Source: Gimesia alba (GTDB lineage Bacteria > Planctomycetota > Planctomycetia > Planctomycetales > Planctomycetaceae). From it: a DNA stretch of 64,000 nucleotides. The stretch covers positions 868,001-932,000 of the forward strand of contig NZ_CP036269.1 of the NCBI RefSeq assembly GCF_007744675.1, read 5' to 3'. Position numbers and translations under genes: made by a program. Below the pieces are notes generated by a model. The model had not been told where the DNA came from and ran no database searches. It worked only from the letters and a program-made list of their open reading frames with translations. Below, in pieces: positions 42,081 through 51,100 of the stretch. Position 1 is the stretch's first letter. Every line of letters begins with the position of its first letter.

Positions 42081-43145
42081 ATGAGTCTGTTTCGTACTCA
42101 AGTTCAAAAGATGGAAGGCTACACTCCCGGTGAGCAACCTCAGGAATCTGGCTGGGTCAAACTCAATACCAATGAGAATCCCTACCCTCCCTCGCCGGAT
42201 GTGAAAGAGGCTGTACAGAAGGCCCTCGAAGGGCGTTTGAATATTTACCCAGATCCGCTTGCGACAGAATTTCGGAAAGTTGCATCTGAATTGTTTCAGG
42301 TCGATCCTGACTGGATCCTGCCCGGAAATGGCAGTGATGAAATATTAACGATTCTGATGCGGACGTTTGTAGATCCGAATGAAATCGTTTCTGCGCCTTA
42401 TCCCAGTTACACATTGTATGAAACATTGGCAGAAATTCAGGGAGCCCGGTTTCAGAAAATTCAACTCCAGCCCGACTGGAACTGGCCTGTCGCCGATGCA
42501 CTGGAAGTCGCAGCAAAAAGTAAAATTCTGTTTGTGCCCAATCCGAATGCGCCTTCCGGAAACCGTTGGCCCGATGAAGACCTTTTGTCGTTGATTCCCA
42601 CAGAGGGAGTCCTCGTGCTGGATGAAGCCTACGGCGATTTTTGTGACAGACCACACCGGTGTGAAGTGTTAAAGGCCGGCTTCGGTGAAAAGATTGTGGT
42701 TACTCGCACTCTGAGTAAGTCGTACAGTCTGGCGGGCATTCGCTTCGGCTTTGCCGTCGCGCATCCGGAGCTGATTCGCGGCATGCGAAAGGTCAAGGAC
42801 AGTTATAACTGCAACACGCTTTCCCTGGCAGCTGCGACGGCGGCACTCAAAGATCAGGACTGGATGCAGGCCAATACGAATCGAATTCGAACGACGCGCA
42901 ATCAGCTGATTACACAACTCAGTGATCTGGGATTTGAAGCGGTCGACAGCCAGACGAATTTTGTCTGGTGTACTCACCCCGATCGCGAACATGAACGTCG
43001 TTATCAGGAATTGAAACGTCGCAAAATTCTGGTGCGTTATATGAAGTTTTCTCTGGAAGAAGGCGTTCTGGACGGACTCAGAATCACGGTCGGGACCGAC
43101 GAAGAGGTCGGGCAGGTCGTCGATGCCTTACGCGAGATCGGCTGA
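42081..43145 (+). CDS. hisC: Histidinol-phosphate aminotransferase
   Basis: PLP-dependent class II-type aminotransferase converting imidazole acetol-phosphate and glutamate to histidinol phosphate. The 354-residue protein has VKLNTNENPYPPSPDV at the N-terminus, the cofactor-binding GNGSDEILTILMR near residue 80, LDEAYGDF near residue 180 and the PLP lysine in TRTLSKSYSLAGIRFGFA near residue 212. ATG 42081 fits. It lies upstream of hisB on the same strand with about 180 bp between, so the two may be in one unit, although other his genes are absent from the window. HisC-like enzymes can also act on tyrosine or phenylalanine, but the hisB neighbour supports histidine. Confidence 0.94.
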   Translation: MSLFRTQVQKMEGYTPGEQPQESGWVKLNTNENPYPPSPDVKEAVQKALEGRLNIYPDPLATEFRKVASELFQVDPDWILPGNGSDEILTILMRTFVDPNEIVSAPYPSYTLYETLAEIQGARFQKIQLQPDWNWPVADALEVAAKSKILFVPNPNAPSGNRWPDEDLLSLIPTEGVLVLDEAYGDFCDRPHRCEVLKAGFGEKIVVTRTLSKSYSLAGIRFGFAVAHPELIRGMRKVKDSYNCNTLSLAAATAALKDQDWMQANTNRIRTTRNQLITQLSDLGFEAVDSQTNFVWCTHPDREHERRYQELKRRKILVRYMKFSLEEGVLDGLRITVGTDEEVGQVVDALREIG

Positions 43146-43324
43146 ATCATTGTTAAATCGGGTATAGCTTGCCTTTCGCTCAGGTCGGGTTAAACCGGTT
43201 ATACGATTCACACCGCCGACCAGCATGGGAATTCGGACCAAGTCCTTCGGCATTGCTGATGCATTTTTGAGAATCAATCACCGGGCTGTAAGATTATAAA
43301 GCTGAAACCTTGATCCTTTAACAC

Positions 43325-43927
43325 ATGAGTCCCCTTAAGATGAGTCGCAAAGCATCCATTAAACGTGAGACCGCCGAAACCCAGATCGAATTAACCTTGG
43401 AGCTGGATGGCAGTGGCAAATCAGATATCCAGACGGGCGTTGGTTTCTTCGATCATATGCTCACGTTGCTGGCCCGACATGCCTTGTTTGATTTGACCAT
43501 CAAAGCGAACGGCGATCTCGATGTTGACTATCATCACACGGTAGAAGATGTCGGAATCTGTCTGGGAAAAACGCTCAACGAAGCGTTGGGGGATAAACAG
43601 GGAATCACGCGTTATGGTTCGATGACCATTCCCATGGAAGAAACACTCGTCACAACGGCTCTCGATTTAAGCGGCCGCTCCTGGTTCATTTTCAAGGTCG
43701 ATTTTCCGACTGAAAAAGTGGGACAGTTCGATACTGAACTGGTGCGCGAATTCTGGCAGGCGTTCTCTTCGAATGGATTATTAAACCTGCATCAGGTACT
43801 GCATCACGGCGCGAATAGCCATCATATTGCAGAAGGTTTATTCAAAGGTACCGCGCGTGCGCTGAGACAGGCGGTTTCGATTGACTCTCGCCAACAGGGA
43901 GTCCCTTCTTCCAAGGGTATCCTGTAA
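43325..43927 (+). CDS. hisB: Imidazoleglycerol-phosphate dehydratase
   Basis: Manganese-dependent enzyme that dehydrates imidazoleglycerol phosphate to imidazole acetol-phosphate, the step before HisC. The 200-residue protein is the monofunctional form. It carries both repeats with the metal-binding motifs [23 protein letters not shown] and [19 protein letters not shown]. The start may be ATG 43325 or ATG 43340; the latter gives [15 protein letters not shown], closer to typical starts, and neither has a clear ribosome-binding site. It lies downstream of hisC. Confidence 0.96.
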   Translation: MSPLKMSRKASIKRETAETQIELTLELDGSGKSDIQTGVGFFDHMLTLLARHALFDLTIKANGDLDVDYHHTVEDVGICLGKTLNEALGDKQGITRYGSMTIPMEETLVTTALDLSGRSWFIFKVDFPTEKVGQFDTELVREFWQAFSSNGLLNLHQVLHHGANSHHIAEGLFKGTARALRQAVSIDSRQQGVPSSKGIL

Positions 43928-44667
43928 TCAACACCGCGTTTATTTGCTGTTTGCAAAAATGAAAACACGATCGTTGATGCGTGTGACTTTCAGAATGTAA
44001 ACAGAAACGCAAGTGTCAACGTTCGGTAATCTATCCTGATCGAAAAAAACGAATTTTTTTTTCGTGCGCTTTTTCTTCTCATCTATGTTGACTCTTTGGG
44101 AAGAAAAGTTACCCTGAGAATTAGGTTTGGTTTGTCACAGAGCTCGAATCCGTTTTCATTTAAAACATCTTTCGATCTCAAAAAACATGCCACCTGAGTA
44201 AACTTATTTTACTGCCATTCCGACTCGGACTGTTTCCAGTCAAAACCTAAATAGGCATCGAAGTCTGATGAAATTGATCTTTCGAGAACAACTTTAAAAC
44301 AGGCAGAGGTGTTTCAGCCACGAACCGTATTTTGATTGAATGACGCGTCAGTATTTGACTTTTTAGTCATATATTTGCGATCAGTTTCTATCTGTTAATA
44401 CGGTCTAGTAGTTAAGTCTTAGGTGATGACAGATTGCATTCCGGACGGGATTGATAAAGTCAGATAGGGGAACTCCCGGAAAAAACCGCTTGTGTCAATA
44501 CGGATGACAACTTGGGTTGTTTTGACTGCCGAATTTAATGGCCTATAAGTGTCAGCGGCAGCCTAGGACTTGATGGCTCTATACGGATTTTGAGAAAGTT
44601 GGTTGGTAGTCAAATCTATTGTGATTGAAGCTCACAATTAATCTTTTCGGGAGTTTCCTTTTTTCTA
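43928..44667. other. Gene-free region after hisB
   Basis: This 740-bp stretch has no supported ORF. It contains a weak A/T hairpin CGAAAAAAA...TTTTTTTCG at 44041-44064 that could end hisB transcription, and a 6-bp dyad AGTAAA...TTTACT near 44200. No tRNA, repeat array or conserved RNA family was recognised. It could be the site of a lost gene or a non-coding RNA. Confidence 0.4.
44041..44064 (+). terminator. Weak A/T-rich hairpin downstream of hisB
   Basis: A 9-bp stem of CGAAAAAAA and TTTTTTTCG with a 6-nt loop, about 115 bp after the hisB stop. It has only two G-C pairs and no clean U-tract beyond the stem, so it is at best a weak terminator. Confidence 0.3.
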
Positions 44668-45345
44668 TTACGCAGCGGCCTGCTCTTCGGCCGCGATTTC
44701 ATACAGCAACGCGTTTTTTTCTTTTCCCACCAAAGTAATCGCACCCGTGTTGCGCAGGCAGTACGCCATCTTCTGTGCCAGCCACCGCTGGACGCCGGCT
44801 GCTTCTGCCAGATGCTTTGTATGAAAGGGAGAAGGAAGTTTTCCCGGAATCAGGTTCAAGAGGTCTGACGCCGTAGTGAGTTCAATTTGCTCTTCAACCG
44901 AACGCAATACCCGATCCTCGACCCGATAATCTTTTCCCCTCCAGCGTCGTGGCTTGCGGGCGATCCGATGCTCTTCCTGAATTGTCAGCGCTACTTCCAG
45001 CGTCAGCCGTGGATGCGGAAACACATTCGTAAAGTGAACCAGATCTTCAAACAGATCAAACACCGATCCCCGGCTGGGGCTGAAACGAGCCGAGATCGGT
45101 TCGCCGTTTTTTTTCTTCCGCTTGACCAGATACTTGCGAATGGCAATTGGCTTGACGACGTGCACGTCATGGTCTTTCAACAGACATCTGACTTTGTCCC
45201 GGATTGCTCCCAGCGAGCCGTGCTGAATTTCGATCAGGCGATCACCGTCGACGGCATCAATGCGGTAGGAACCCAGGGTGATTTCCTCGCAATCTGCATT
45301 CGGTGCATAATACGATTTCAATTGACGATGCAGAGAGGTTTCCAT
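44668..45345 (-). CDS. PD-(D/E)XK nuclease-like protein of unknown function
   Basis: A 225-residue protein without a recognised name. The N-terminal 60 residues have the layout of a PD-(D/E)XK nuclease core: a Glu at 21, ITLGSYRIDAVDG with Asp 30, then LIEIQHG with Glu 39 and Gln 41, so the motif is D-x8-E-x-Q with Gln replacing Lys, a substitution known in several nuclease families. The C-terminal segment (about residues 165-215) looks like a winged-helix DNA-binding domain. The protein is basic in the middle (KRKKK). It stands alone, with a 740-bp empty region on one side and the DUF1552 gene on the other, and no methylase or helicase partner, so it is not a standard restriction system. Repair or recombination is possible. 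The fold is inferred. Confidence 0.6.
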   Translation of the reverse strand: METSLHRQLKSYYAPNADCEEITLGSYRIDAVDGDRLIEIQHGSLGAIRDKVRCLLKDHDVHVVKPIAIRKYLVKRKKKNGEPISARFSPSRGSVFDLFEDLVHFTNVFPHPRLTLEVALTIQEEHRIARKPRRWRGKDYRVEDRVLRSVEEQIELTTASDLLNLIPGKLPSPFHTKHLAEAAGVQRWLAQKMAYCLRNTGAITLVGKEKNALLYEIAAEEQAAA

Positions 45346-45453
45346 ACCAGGTGCATGTTCTGGTGAATGTGGGGTTGTCTGTGTAAGCTGTGCGAATTGA
45401 GGCGCATGTTAAGACAGAGCGAAATATGTGTCTATACGAATCTGAAACGCAAA

Positions 45454-45485
45454 CAGGCTGCCCACTGGATCGAGTGAGCAGCCTG
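45454..45485 (-). terminator. Terminator hairpin of the DUF1592-DUF1552 unit
   Basis: CAGGCTGC (45454-45461) and GCAGCCTG (45478-45485) form a perfect 8-bp stem, extended across a C-A mismatch by CACT/AGTG, with a 6-nt loop. On the minus strand it follows the DUF1552 stop by about 35 nt and continues with TTTGCGTTT, a partial U-tract. Confidence 0.68.
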
Positions 45486-45519
45486 AACAAAGTAAATATA
45501 TTGAATCGCGTCAGTCGTA

Positions 45520-46866
45520 CTACGAGTCGATGACTGTCAGACGACCTGTGCTGTCACCAAACGATTGCACGGGAGCACCTGCACGATCAAGCATTGAGAC
45601 AAACAGATTGCTCAGTGGCGTTTCGCTTGGTAATTGATGATGGTAGCCGGTCTTAATCGTACCGCCACCTTTACCCGCCAGTATGATCGGCAGATCATGG
45701 TGTGTATGACGATTTCCATCGCCGAGTGCACTACCGTAACAGATCATGGAATTGTCCAGTAGATTACTGTTCCCTTCCGGCGTTGATTGCAGGCGATTCA
45801 GGAAGTAAGCAAACTGGCTCGTCAGATATTCATCAATCTTCTGAATATCGGCCATTTTCTTTTCATCGTTGCGGTGGTGAGACAATTCGTGATGTCCCGA
45901 ATTCACGCCCACCATCGGGTAGGTGCGGTTACTGCCGGCATTGCCAACCATGAAGGTTGCAATGCGTGTTGTATCCGTCTGGAATGCGAGAACCAGCAGG
46001 TCATACATCAGATGGATATGTTCCTCCAGATCACTGGGAATACCAGCGGGCAGTTGCATTTCAGGTGGCTTAATTTTTTCGTGTTGCGTACTGCGTTCGA
46101 TTCGCTGTTCAATCTCACGGACACTGGAAAAATATTCGTCGATCTTGCGTTTGTCACTTTTGCCAAGCTGTTTTTTCAGCTGATCGGCGTCATGCTTGAC
46201 CAGATCCAGAATACTCTGGCGATCTTTCATATGACGGGCACGCTGTTTTTCTCGTTCCGCACCACCACCGAACAAACGTTCGAATGCCAGTTTCGGTACA
46301 ATTTCTTTTGCCGTCGGAGTCGAAGGTGTTCGCCAGGAAATATTGGATGAGTAAGCACAACTGTAACCGGAGTCACATTGGCCTGCATTACGTCCGCGAA
46401 CCAGACCCAGCTCCAGAGATGGAAGTCGAGTCTGGTGTCCGACCTGTTGTGCAGCCACCTGGTCGACCGAGATGCCGGCTTTGATGTCGGCACCACTGGT
46501 TTTGGTCGGGTGGGAGCTGGTGAGATACACCCCAGCACTGCGAGCATGATCGCCGGCACCGTCGCCTAGAGCACGTCCATTGATTTGAGCCAATCCCGAG
46601 ATCACGTTGATGTCCGATTTCAGACTTTCAAGCGGCCTCAGGGATTTGGGTAATTCATAGCCGCTTCCGGTGGTCTTTGGCATCCACGAAGGGCCAATGA
46701 CTCCATTGGGGAAAAAGATGAACGCGGTTCTCACAGGAGCTTTTCCGGCGGTGGCGGCTGCAGCCGAGACCAGACTGGAATGGGGCTGCATGATCTCCAG
46801 CAATGGCAGCGCCATTGTGGTTCCGATTCCTTTGAGAAAGGTACGACGTTTCAGAAGCTGTGTCAT
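45520..46866 (-). CDS. DUF1552 protein with twin-arginine signal
   Basis: A 448-residue planctomycete-type DUF1552 protein. The N-terminus LKRRTFLKGIGTTMALPLLE is a twin-arginine (Tat) signal, so the folded protein is exported. Typical DUF1552 features include RTAFIFFPNGVIGPSW, a CYGSALGDGNRHTHHDLPI segment and a C-terminal SMLDRAG. It overlaps the preceding DUF1592 gene by 4 bp (ATGA at 46863-46866), so the pair is translationally coupled. Such pairs are numerous in planctomycetes; the activity is not established, though a role with cytochrome-like partners on exported substrates is often supposed. Confidence 0.92.
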   Translation of the reverse strand: MTQLLKRRTFLKGIGTTMALPLLEIMQPHSSLVSAAAATAGKAPVRTAFIFFPNGVIGPSWMPKTTGSGYELPKSLRPLESLKSDINVISGLAQINGRALGDGAGDHARSAGVYLTSSHPTKTSGADIKAGISVDQVAAQQVGHQTRLPSLELGLVRGRNAGQCDSGYSCAYSSNISWRTPSTPTAKEIVPKLAFERLFGGGAEREKQRARHMKDRQSILDLVKHDADQLKKQLGKSDKRKIDEYFSSVREIEQRIERSTQHEKIKPPEMQLPAGIPSDLEEHIHLMYDLLVLAFQTDTTRIATFMVGNAGSNRTYPMVGVNSGHHELSHHRNDEKKMADIQKIDEYLTSQFAYFLNRLQSTPEGNSNLLDNSMICYGSALGDGNRHTHHDLPIILAGKGGGTIKTGYHHQLPSETPLSNLFVSMLDRAGAPVQSFGDSTGRLTVIDS

Positions 46867-49241
46867 TTTGAGGACCTCTTTGACGTTTTCAGGAAAGGAT
46901 CGCTGAGTACGATTTCGGTGACGAGCGCCGAAAAGCGATATCCCTTGGCGGTAAAGTTCGCGGTGATTTCATCAATGGCACATTTGTCGTAGAACTCTAC
47001 TCCACGACCAATGGCATAAGTCAGCATCTTCTCTGTTAAAGATCGGCAGAATCCCTGTTTCTGCTGTTCCAGAATTGTAATTAATTCGATCGGTCCGTTG
47101 AAAGACTCACCACTGGGCAACAGACCCGATGAATCAATTTTATTCCGGCCTTCTTTATCTCTCCAGCGCCCGATGGCATCGAAATTTTCAAATCCCAGCC
47201 CCAGGGGGTCCATTTGATCATGACAAGCAGCACAACCAGGAATTTTTCGGTGTAACGCCAGCTGCTCCCGTAATGTTGCATTGGGCTTCGCACTGGCTGA
47301 TTCTTCCAGCTCAGGCACATTCGGTGGAGGTGTAGGGGGGGGCGTTCCCAGAATATTTTCCATAATCCATTTTCCCCGTTTTACCGGAGAAGTCCGTCCA
47401 GGGTTCGAAGTCAGTGTCAGGATACTGGCCTGGGTAATCAGTCCTGCCCGTCTCGTCTTATCGAGTTTGACCTTCTGAAATTCTTCCCCTTTGACTTCTT
47501 TGTTACCATAAAATTTTGCCAGCCGTTCATTCATAAAAGTGTAATCGGCGTTGATGAATTCGATCACGCTCCGATCTTCTTTCATGATGTGAGCAAAGAA
47601 TTCTTCCGTTTCATGTCGCATGTCTTCTTTCAACTGCGTACTGAAGCCGCGGAACTTGCGAGGATCGGGAGTCAACTCTTCCAGGTTACGCAGATTCAGC
47701 CACTGACCGGCAAAGTTCTCGACGAATGCTTCCGACTTGGGATCTGCCAGCATGCGTTTGACTTCTACCTGCAAGGTGCGTGGATCGGTGAGCCGCCCTT
47801 GTGCTGCCAGACTGAACAGTCTTTCGTCCGGCATGCTGCTCCACAAAAAGTAAGACAGCCGCGATGCAATTTCGTACTGGGCGACATTCTGCACGTCACC
47901 GCTGCCGCCAGGATTCTGAATGCCTTCAATGCGGAACAGGAAGTGAGGCGAGACCAGAATCGCCTGGACTCCCACCTGGATTCCCTGCTCGAACGTTCTG
48001 CCTGATTTCACCGTCGCTTCGACCAGCTCGACGACAGGTTTGACTTCATCACGGCTGACGGGGCGACGGAAAGCCCGTGTCCCAAAGTCTCGTAAAATCT
48101 TCTCTGCACAATAACGAACTGATCGCCGACTGTCGGGAGTACAGGTGATGATTTCATTGTGTGATTTCGGAAGATCAGAGGGAAGCTGGCCCAGTGGTCC
48201 TTTATATGCTACGTCGAACACATACAGGTTGCGGTCTCGTTTTTTCGGCGGTCCTTTGGGATCGTAAAAGTCGTTCAAAAAGGAGATCGAAAGGACGTGC
48301 TTCCCTTTCGGCAGTGAAATCGCCTTGGGGAAAGTAAAGGTTTTGGGAACGCTTCTGTTTGCTTTGACATCAAATGTTTTCAGTAGTTTTCCATCCAGCT
48401 TGACTTCCATCTTCGCTGGATCTTTACCCGCCGGAGTTTGGCCGGCAACAATCCGAAATTCATATTGGCCCGCCTGTTTCAGATTGATCGTTCCCAGGAT
48501 CGTGCCGCGCGAGTGAAAACCGGCGCTGCGTTTACTGATATTGACGGCCCCCTCTTTCTTAAAGCTTTTCTCCGGGATCTTCGTCCAGGGATAACTCTCA
48601 GGAGTGTTTGCAAAAATGGCCTTCTCTGAAATCTGTTCCGCAGCATCCAGATACTTTTCCATCAACAGTGGCGGCAATGACAGGACATCACCAATGTTGT
48701 CAAAACCGTAACCGACATCATCGGAGGGAAAGTTTTTCGCAGGCTGAAAATCAATGCCGACCAGGTCGCGGATTGTGTTGTTGTATTCATTACGATTCAA
48801 TCGCCGGATCGTAACCCGACCAGGGTTTACATCGCCCGAACAGTCGACTCCGTATAAGGCATCGTCAAACCAGGCCAGAACATCTTCCCGTTCTTTATCG
48901 GTCGGCAGAGTTCCGGCGTCTTTCGGGGGCATCGATTGAATCTGAATGCGTTTGACAATTTTTCCCCAGGCTTCCCGCTGTTCCAGAATGCTGGATCGGG
49001 TATTGTATTTCTCCAGCGACAGGCCGGCTTCTGCTTCATCACCCGTATGGCAGTCGAGACAGTATTTCGTGATAAATTGTTTGACATTTGATTGAAACTG
49101 TTTTTCCGATTTCTCAACACTCGACAGCTCTGCGTTCGTCAAAGCGGGGTTGGTCAATAACAGCAGACAGCCCAGAGAATAGAAAATTCCCCGGGAAAGT
49201 GTTCGTGGCAAGAAATGGAAAGTGGTCTCGATCATTCGCAT
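46863..49241 (-). CDS. Planctomycete cytochrome-like protein (PSCyt1, DUF1587/1595/1592/1588/1585)
   Basis: A roughly 792-residue exported protein with a hydrophobic signal segment (SLGCLLLLTNPALTNAE). A haem-binding CLDCH lies near residue 61, followed by DUF1587 (GRVTIRRLNRNEYNNTIRDL), a beta-sandwich insert resembling a PA14 or carbohydrate-binding module, DUF1595 (RAFRRPVSRDEV), DUF1592 (ASRLSYFLWSSMPDERL), DUF1588 with a second CAACH near residue 671, and DUF1585 at the end. I chose ATG 49241, preceded by GAAGG, over TTG 49250. It precedes and overlaps the DUF1552 gene by 4 bp. Probably a periplasmic c-type cytochrome enzyme; the substrate is unknown. Confidence 0.92.
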   Translation of the reverse strand: MRMIETTFHFLPRTLSRGIFYSLGCLLLLTNPALTNAELSSVEKSEKQFQSNVKQFITKYCLDCHTGDEAEAGLSLEKYNTRSSILEQREAWGKIVKRIQIQSMPPKDAGTLPTDKEREDVLAWFDDALYGVDCSGDVNPGRVTIRRLNRNEYNNTIRDLVGIDFQPAKNFPSDDVGYGFDNIGDVLSLPPLLMEKYLDAAEQISEKAIFANTPESYPWTKIPEKSFKKEGAVNISKRSAGFHSRGTILGTINLKQAGQYEFRIVAGQTPAGKDPAKMEVKLDGKLLKTFDVKANRSVPKTFTFPKAISLPKGKHVLSISFLNDFYDPKGPPKKRDRNLYVFDVAYKGPLGQLPSDLPKSHNEIITCTPDSRRSVRYCAEKILRDFGTRAFRRPVSRDEVKPVVELVEATVKSGRTFEQGIQVGVQAILVSPHFLFRIEGIQNPGGSGDVQNVAQYEIASRLSYFLWSSMPDERLFSLAAQGRLTDPRTLQVEVKRMLADPKSEAFVENFAGQWLNLRNLEELTPDPRKFRGFSTQLKEDMRHETEEFFAHIMKEDRSVIEFINADYTFMNERLAKFYGNKEVKGEEFQKVKLDKTRRAGLITQASILTLTSNPGRTSPVKRGKWIMENILGTPPPTPPPNVPELEESASAKPNATLREQLALHRKIPGCAACHDQMDPLGLGFENFDAIGRWRDKEGRNKIDSSGLLPSGESFNGPIELITILEQQKQGFCRSLTEKMLTYAIGRGVEFYDKCAIDEITANFTAKGYRFSALVTEIVLSDPFLKTSKRSSK

Positions 49242-49664
49242 TCTAGTCAAACCTTCGGGTGGGTTCTCAGGCTGATTGCTTTCGTGTGGTTCAAATTCGA
49301 AAGCAGTGAGCGCGACGATTGCACACGATCAAACTGAGGCAGGTAGTTATTTGGCAGGATTCTTTGCATATAGCCTAACCTCCTGTCTGACCATTTTGCA
49401 AGATCAGACATCACCGGATCTCTTGTGAAGAGGCAGATTTATGATGCAAACGCCCGCTCTCCTGAATTCTACCCGATAGACTCCTGCAGAGTTTCAATTT
49501 TTTTGGTTGTTAACTAATTCAATGGAACTTGCTGATTCCCTCTAACCCGTATTAGCTGGTCGTTGACAGGCTGTTTCTCTCTCTGCATCCTTTATACAGA
49601 AGCCCGCTTTGAAAGCCGGTTTTTTACAGAAAAAATATAGGAAAGCATTTTCGGTACTGAACTG
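49242..49664. other. Divergent intergenic region before the transporter genes
   Basis: About 420 bp between the DUF1592 gene (minus) and the transporter gene (plus). It includes a TTGACA at 49563-49568 without a well-spaced -10, and the terminator-like hairpin at 49603-49625. No ORF is supported. Confidence 0.4.
49603..49625 (+). promoter_or_regulatory. Hairpin with U-tract in the leader of the transporter operon
   Basis: CCCGCTTT and AAAGCCGG pair with one C-C mismatch and a tight loop, followed by T6 (49620-49625), 40 nt before the ATG at 49665. It looks like a small intrinsic terminator placed in the leader, so it could act as an attenuator or end an upstream transcript. The stem is short. 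Confidence 0.4.
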
Positions 49665-51041
49665 ATGAATCAAAACGCGCTCACTAACACGACAGTTCGA
49701 TATTGGCCGCTCCTGCTCTGTCTGATGTTATTCAGCGGCTGTGCCTCCGAATCGGTAGACGATTATCCCGATCGTCCCATCACCATCATCTGTCCCTGGT
49801 CGGTTGGCGGAGCAACGGATCGTACCTCCCGGCAGGTCGCGGTCTTTCTCGAACAGGAACTCGGGGTTCCCGTCAATGTGATCAATGCAACAGGCGGGCG
49901 AGGAGTCACCGGTCACAGTCGTGGCTTGAATGCCCGTCCCGACGGCTACACGCTGGCGGTAATCACCGGCGAATTAAACATGCTGCACTGGCAAGACCTG
50001 ACCTCGCTGACGTATCAGGATGCGGTTCCGATTATCTCGCTCGTTGATGGAGCGGCGGCCGTTTTTGTCAAAGACGATTCTCCTTTTCACAGCATGCAGG
50101 AACTTCAGGACTACGTTAAACAGAACCCCGGAAAATTAACCGCGACCGGAACCGCCAGTGGCGGGATCTGGCACCTGGCTCTGGCGGGCTGGCTCGATTT
50201 CAGCGGGTTGAATGCCGACGATATCAAATGGATTCCCATGAACGGCGCAGGGCCCTCTTTACAGGAACTGGCCAGTGGCGGAGTCGATCTGGTCTGCTGC
50301 AGTCTGCCCGAAGCGAAAACACTGTTTGAATCGGGGCAGGTTCGTTGCCTGGGCGTGATGACCGAAGAACCATTGGCGGAATTCAAAGATGTCCCCACCT
50401 TTAAGTCGCAAGGCATGGACTGGTCGATCTCAGGCTGGAACGGCCTGGCACTTCCGTTGGATACACCTCAGCCCATTGTTGAGAAAATATCCAGCGCGAT
50501 GAAAAAAATCACCAGCGGCGAAGCCGTCGTGCAAGACAAAACGTTTCCCGAATTCATGCAGGCCGCCGGGTTAAGTACCCGCTACCGCGCTGATGATGAA
50601 TTCGCCGGCTTTCTGAAATCGAATGATCAAACACTGGGAAAACTTTTAACAAGCGACGCCTTCAGGCAGATGTCTTCTCGAGGCACCGGGCCGCTCGTCT
50701 TTCCGGCGATGCTCGCTGTTGCCAGTTGTTTCATTTTAGTCTGTCTGGCCGTCCAGAAAAAAGTCCACGCCCTGGCGCCGGATGTTTCCAGTGAGACCGT
50801 CACCTCTCAGGGAATTGTAAATACCATTCTCGTCCTCCTTGGAATCGTGGCCTACTTATTGTTTGCAGAAAAACTGGGTTTCATTCTGACAGCCGGCGCC
50901 ATTCTGTTCCTGCTGTTGTGGAAATTTGGCACTCGCTGGTGGATGAGCGCGTTGATCGTCGTCTGTTTCGTTCCCGGCATATATACCCTGTTCGCCCAGC
51001 TCCTGCGTGTCCCGCTGCCGCGAGGTTTATTGGGCTGGTAA
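49665..51041 (+). CDS. Tripartite tricarboxylate-type transporter: TctC-TctB fusion lipoprotein
   Basis: A 458-residue protein joining two subunits. Residues 1-26 form a lipoprotein signal (LMLFSGC, with lipidated Cys 26). Residues about 33-335 form a Bug/TctC-type periplasmic binding protein for carboxylates: DRPITIICPWSVGGATD at the start, GGRGVTGHSRG and ARPDGYTL next, and PMNGAGPSLQELASGGVDL later are typical motifs. Residues about 345-458 contain four hydrophobic helices, the layout of TctB, the small membrane subunit. tctA starts 60 bp downstream. Normally TctC and TctB are separate proteins; here the binding protein would be tethered by both a lipid and the permease. The reading frame is continuous with no frameshift. 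The substrate is unknown. Confidence 0.85.
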   Translation: MNQNALTNTTVRYWPLLLCLMLFSGCASESVDDYPDRPITIICPWSVGGATDRTSRQVAVFLEQELGVPVNVINATGGRGVTGHSRGLNARPDGYTLAVITGELNMLHWQDLTSLTYQDAVPIISLVDGAAAVFVKDDSPFHSMQELQDYVKQNPGKLTATGTASGGIWHLALAGWLDFSGLNADDIKWIPMNGAGPSLQELASGGVDLVCCSLPEAKTLFESGQVRCLGVMTEEPLAEFKDVPTFKSQGMDWSISGWNGLALPLDTPQPIVEKISSAMKKITSGEAVVQDKTFPEFMQAAGLSTRYRADDEFAGFLKSNDQTLGKLLTSDAFRQMSSRGTGPLVFPAMLAVASCFILVCLAVQKKVHALAPDVSSETVTSQGIVNTILVLLGIVAYLLFAEKLGFILTAGAILFLLLWKFGTRWWMSALIVVCFVPGIYTLFAQLLRVPLPRGLLGW

Positions 51042-51100
51042 GCCACTACACACGTCTCCCTTCTTATTCCGTCTGTCGTCAAACGCATTGAAGTAACAAC

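Noticed and set aside
41921-42133. 70-codon frame between ychF and hisC
   Set aside because: It covers the ychF terminator and the hisC start and shows no similarity.
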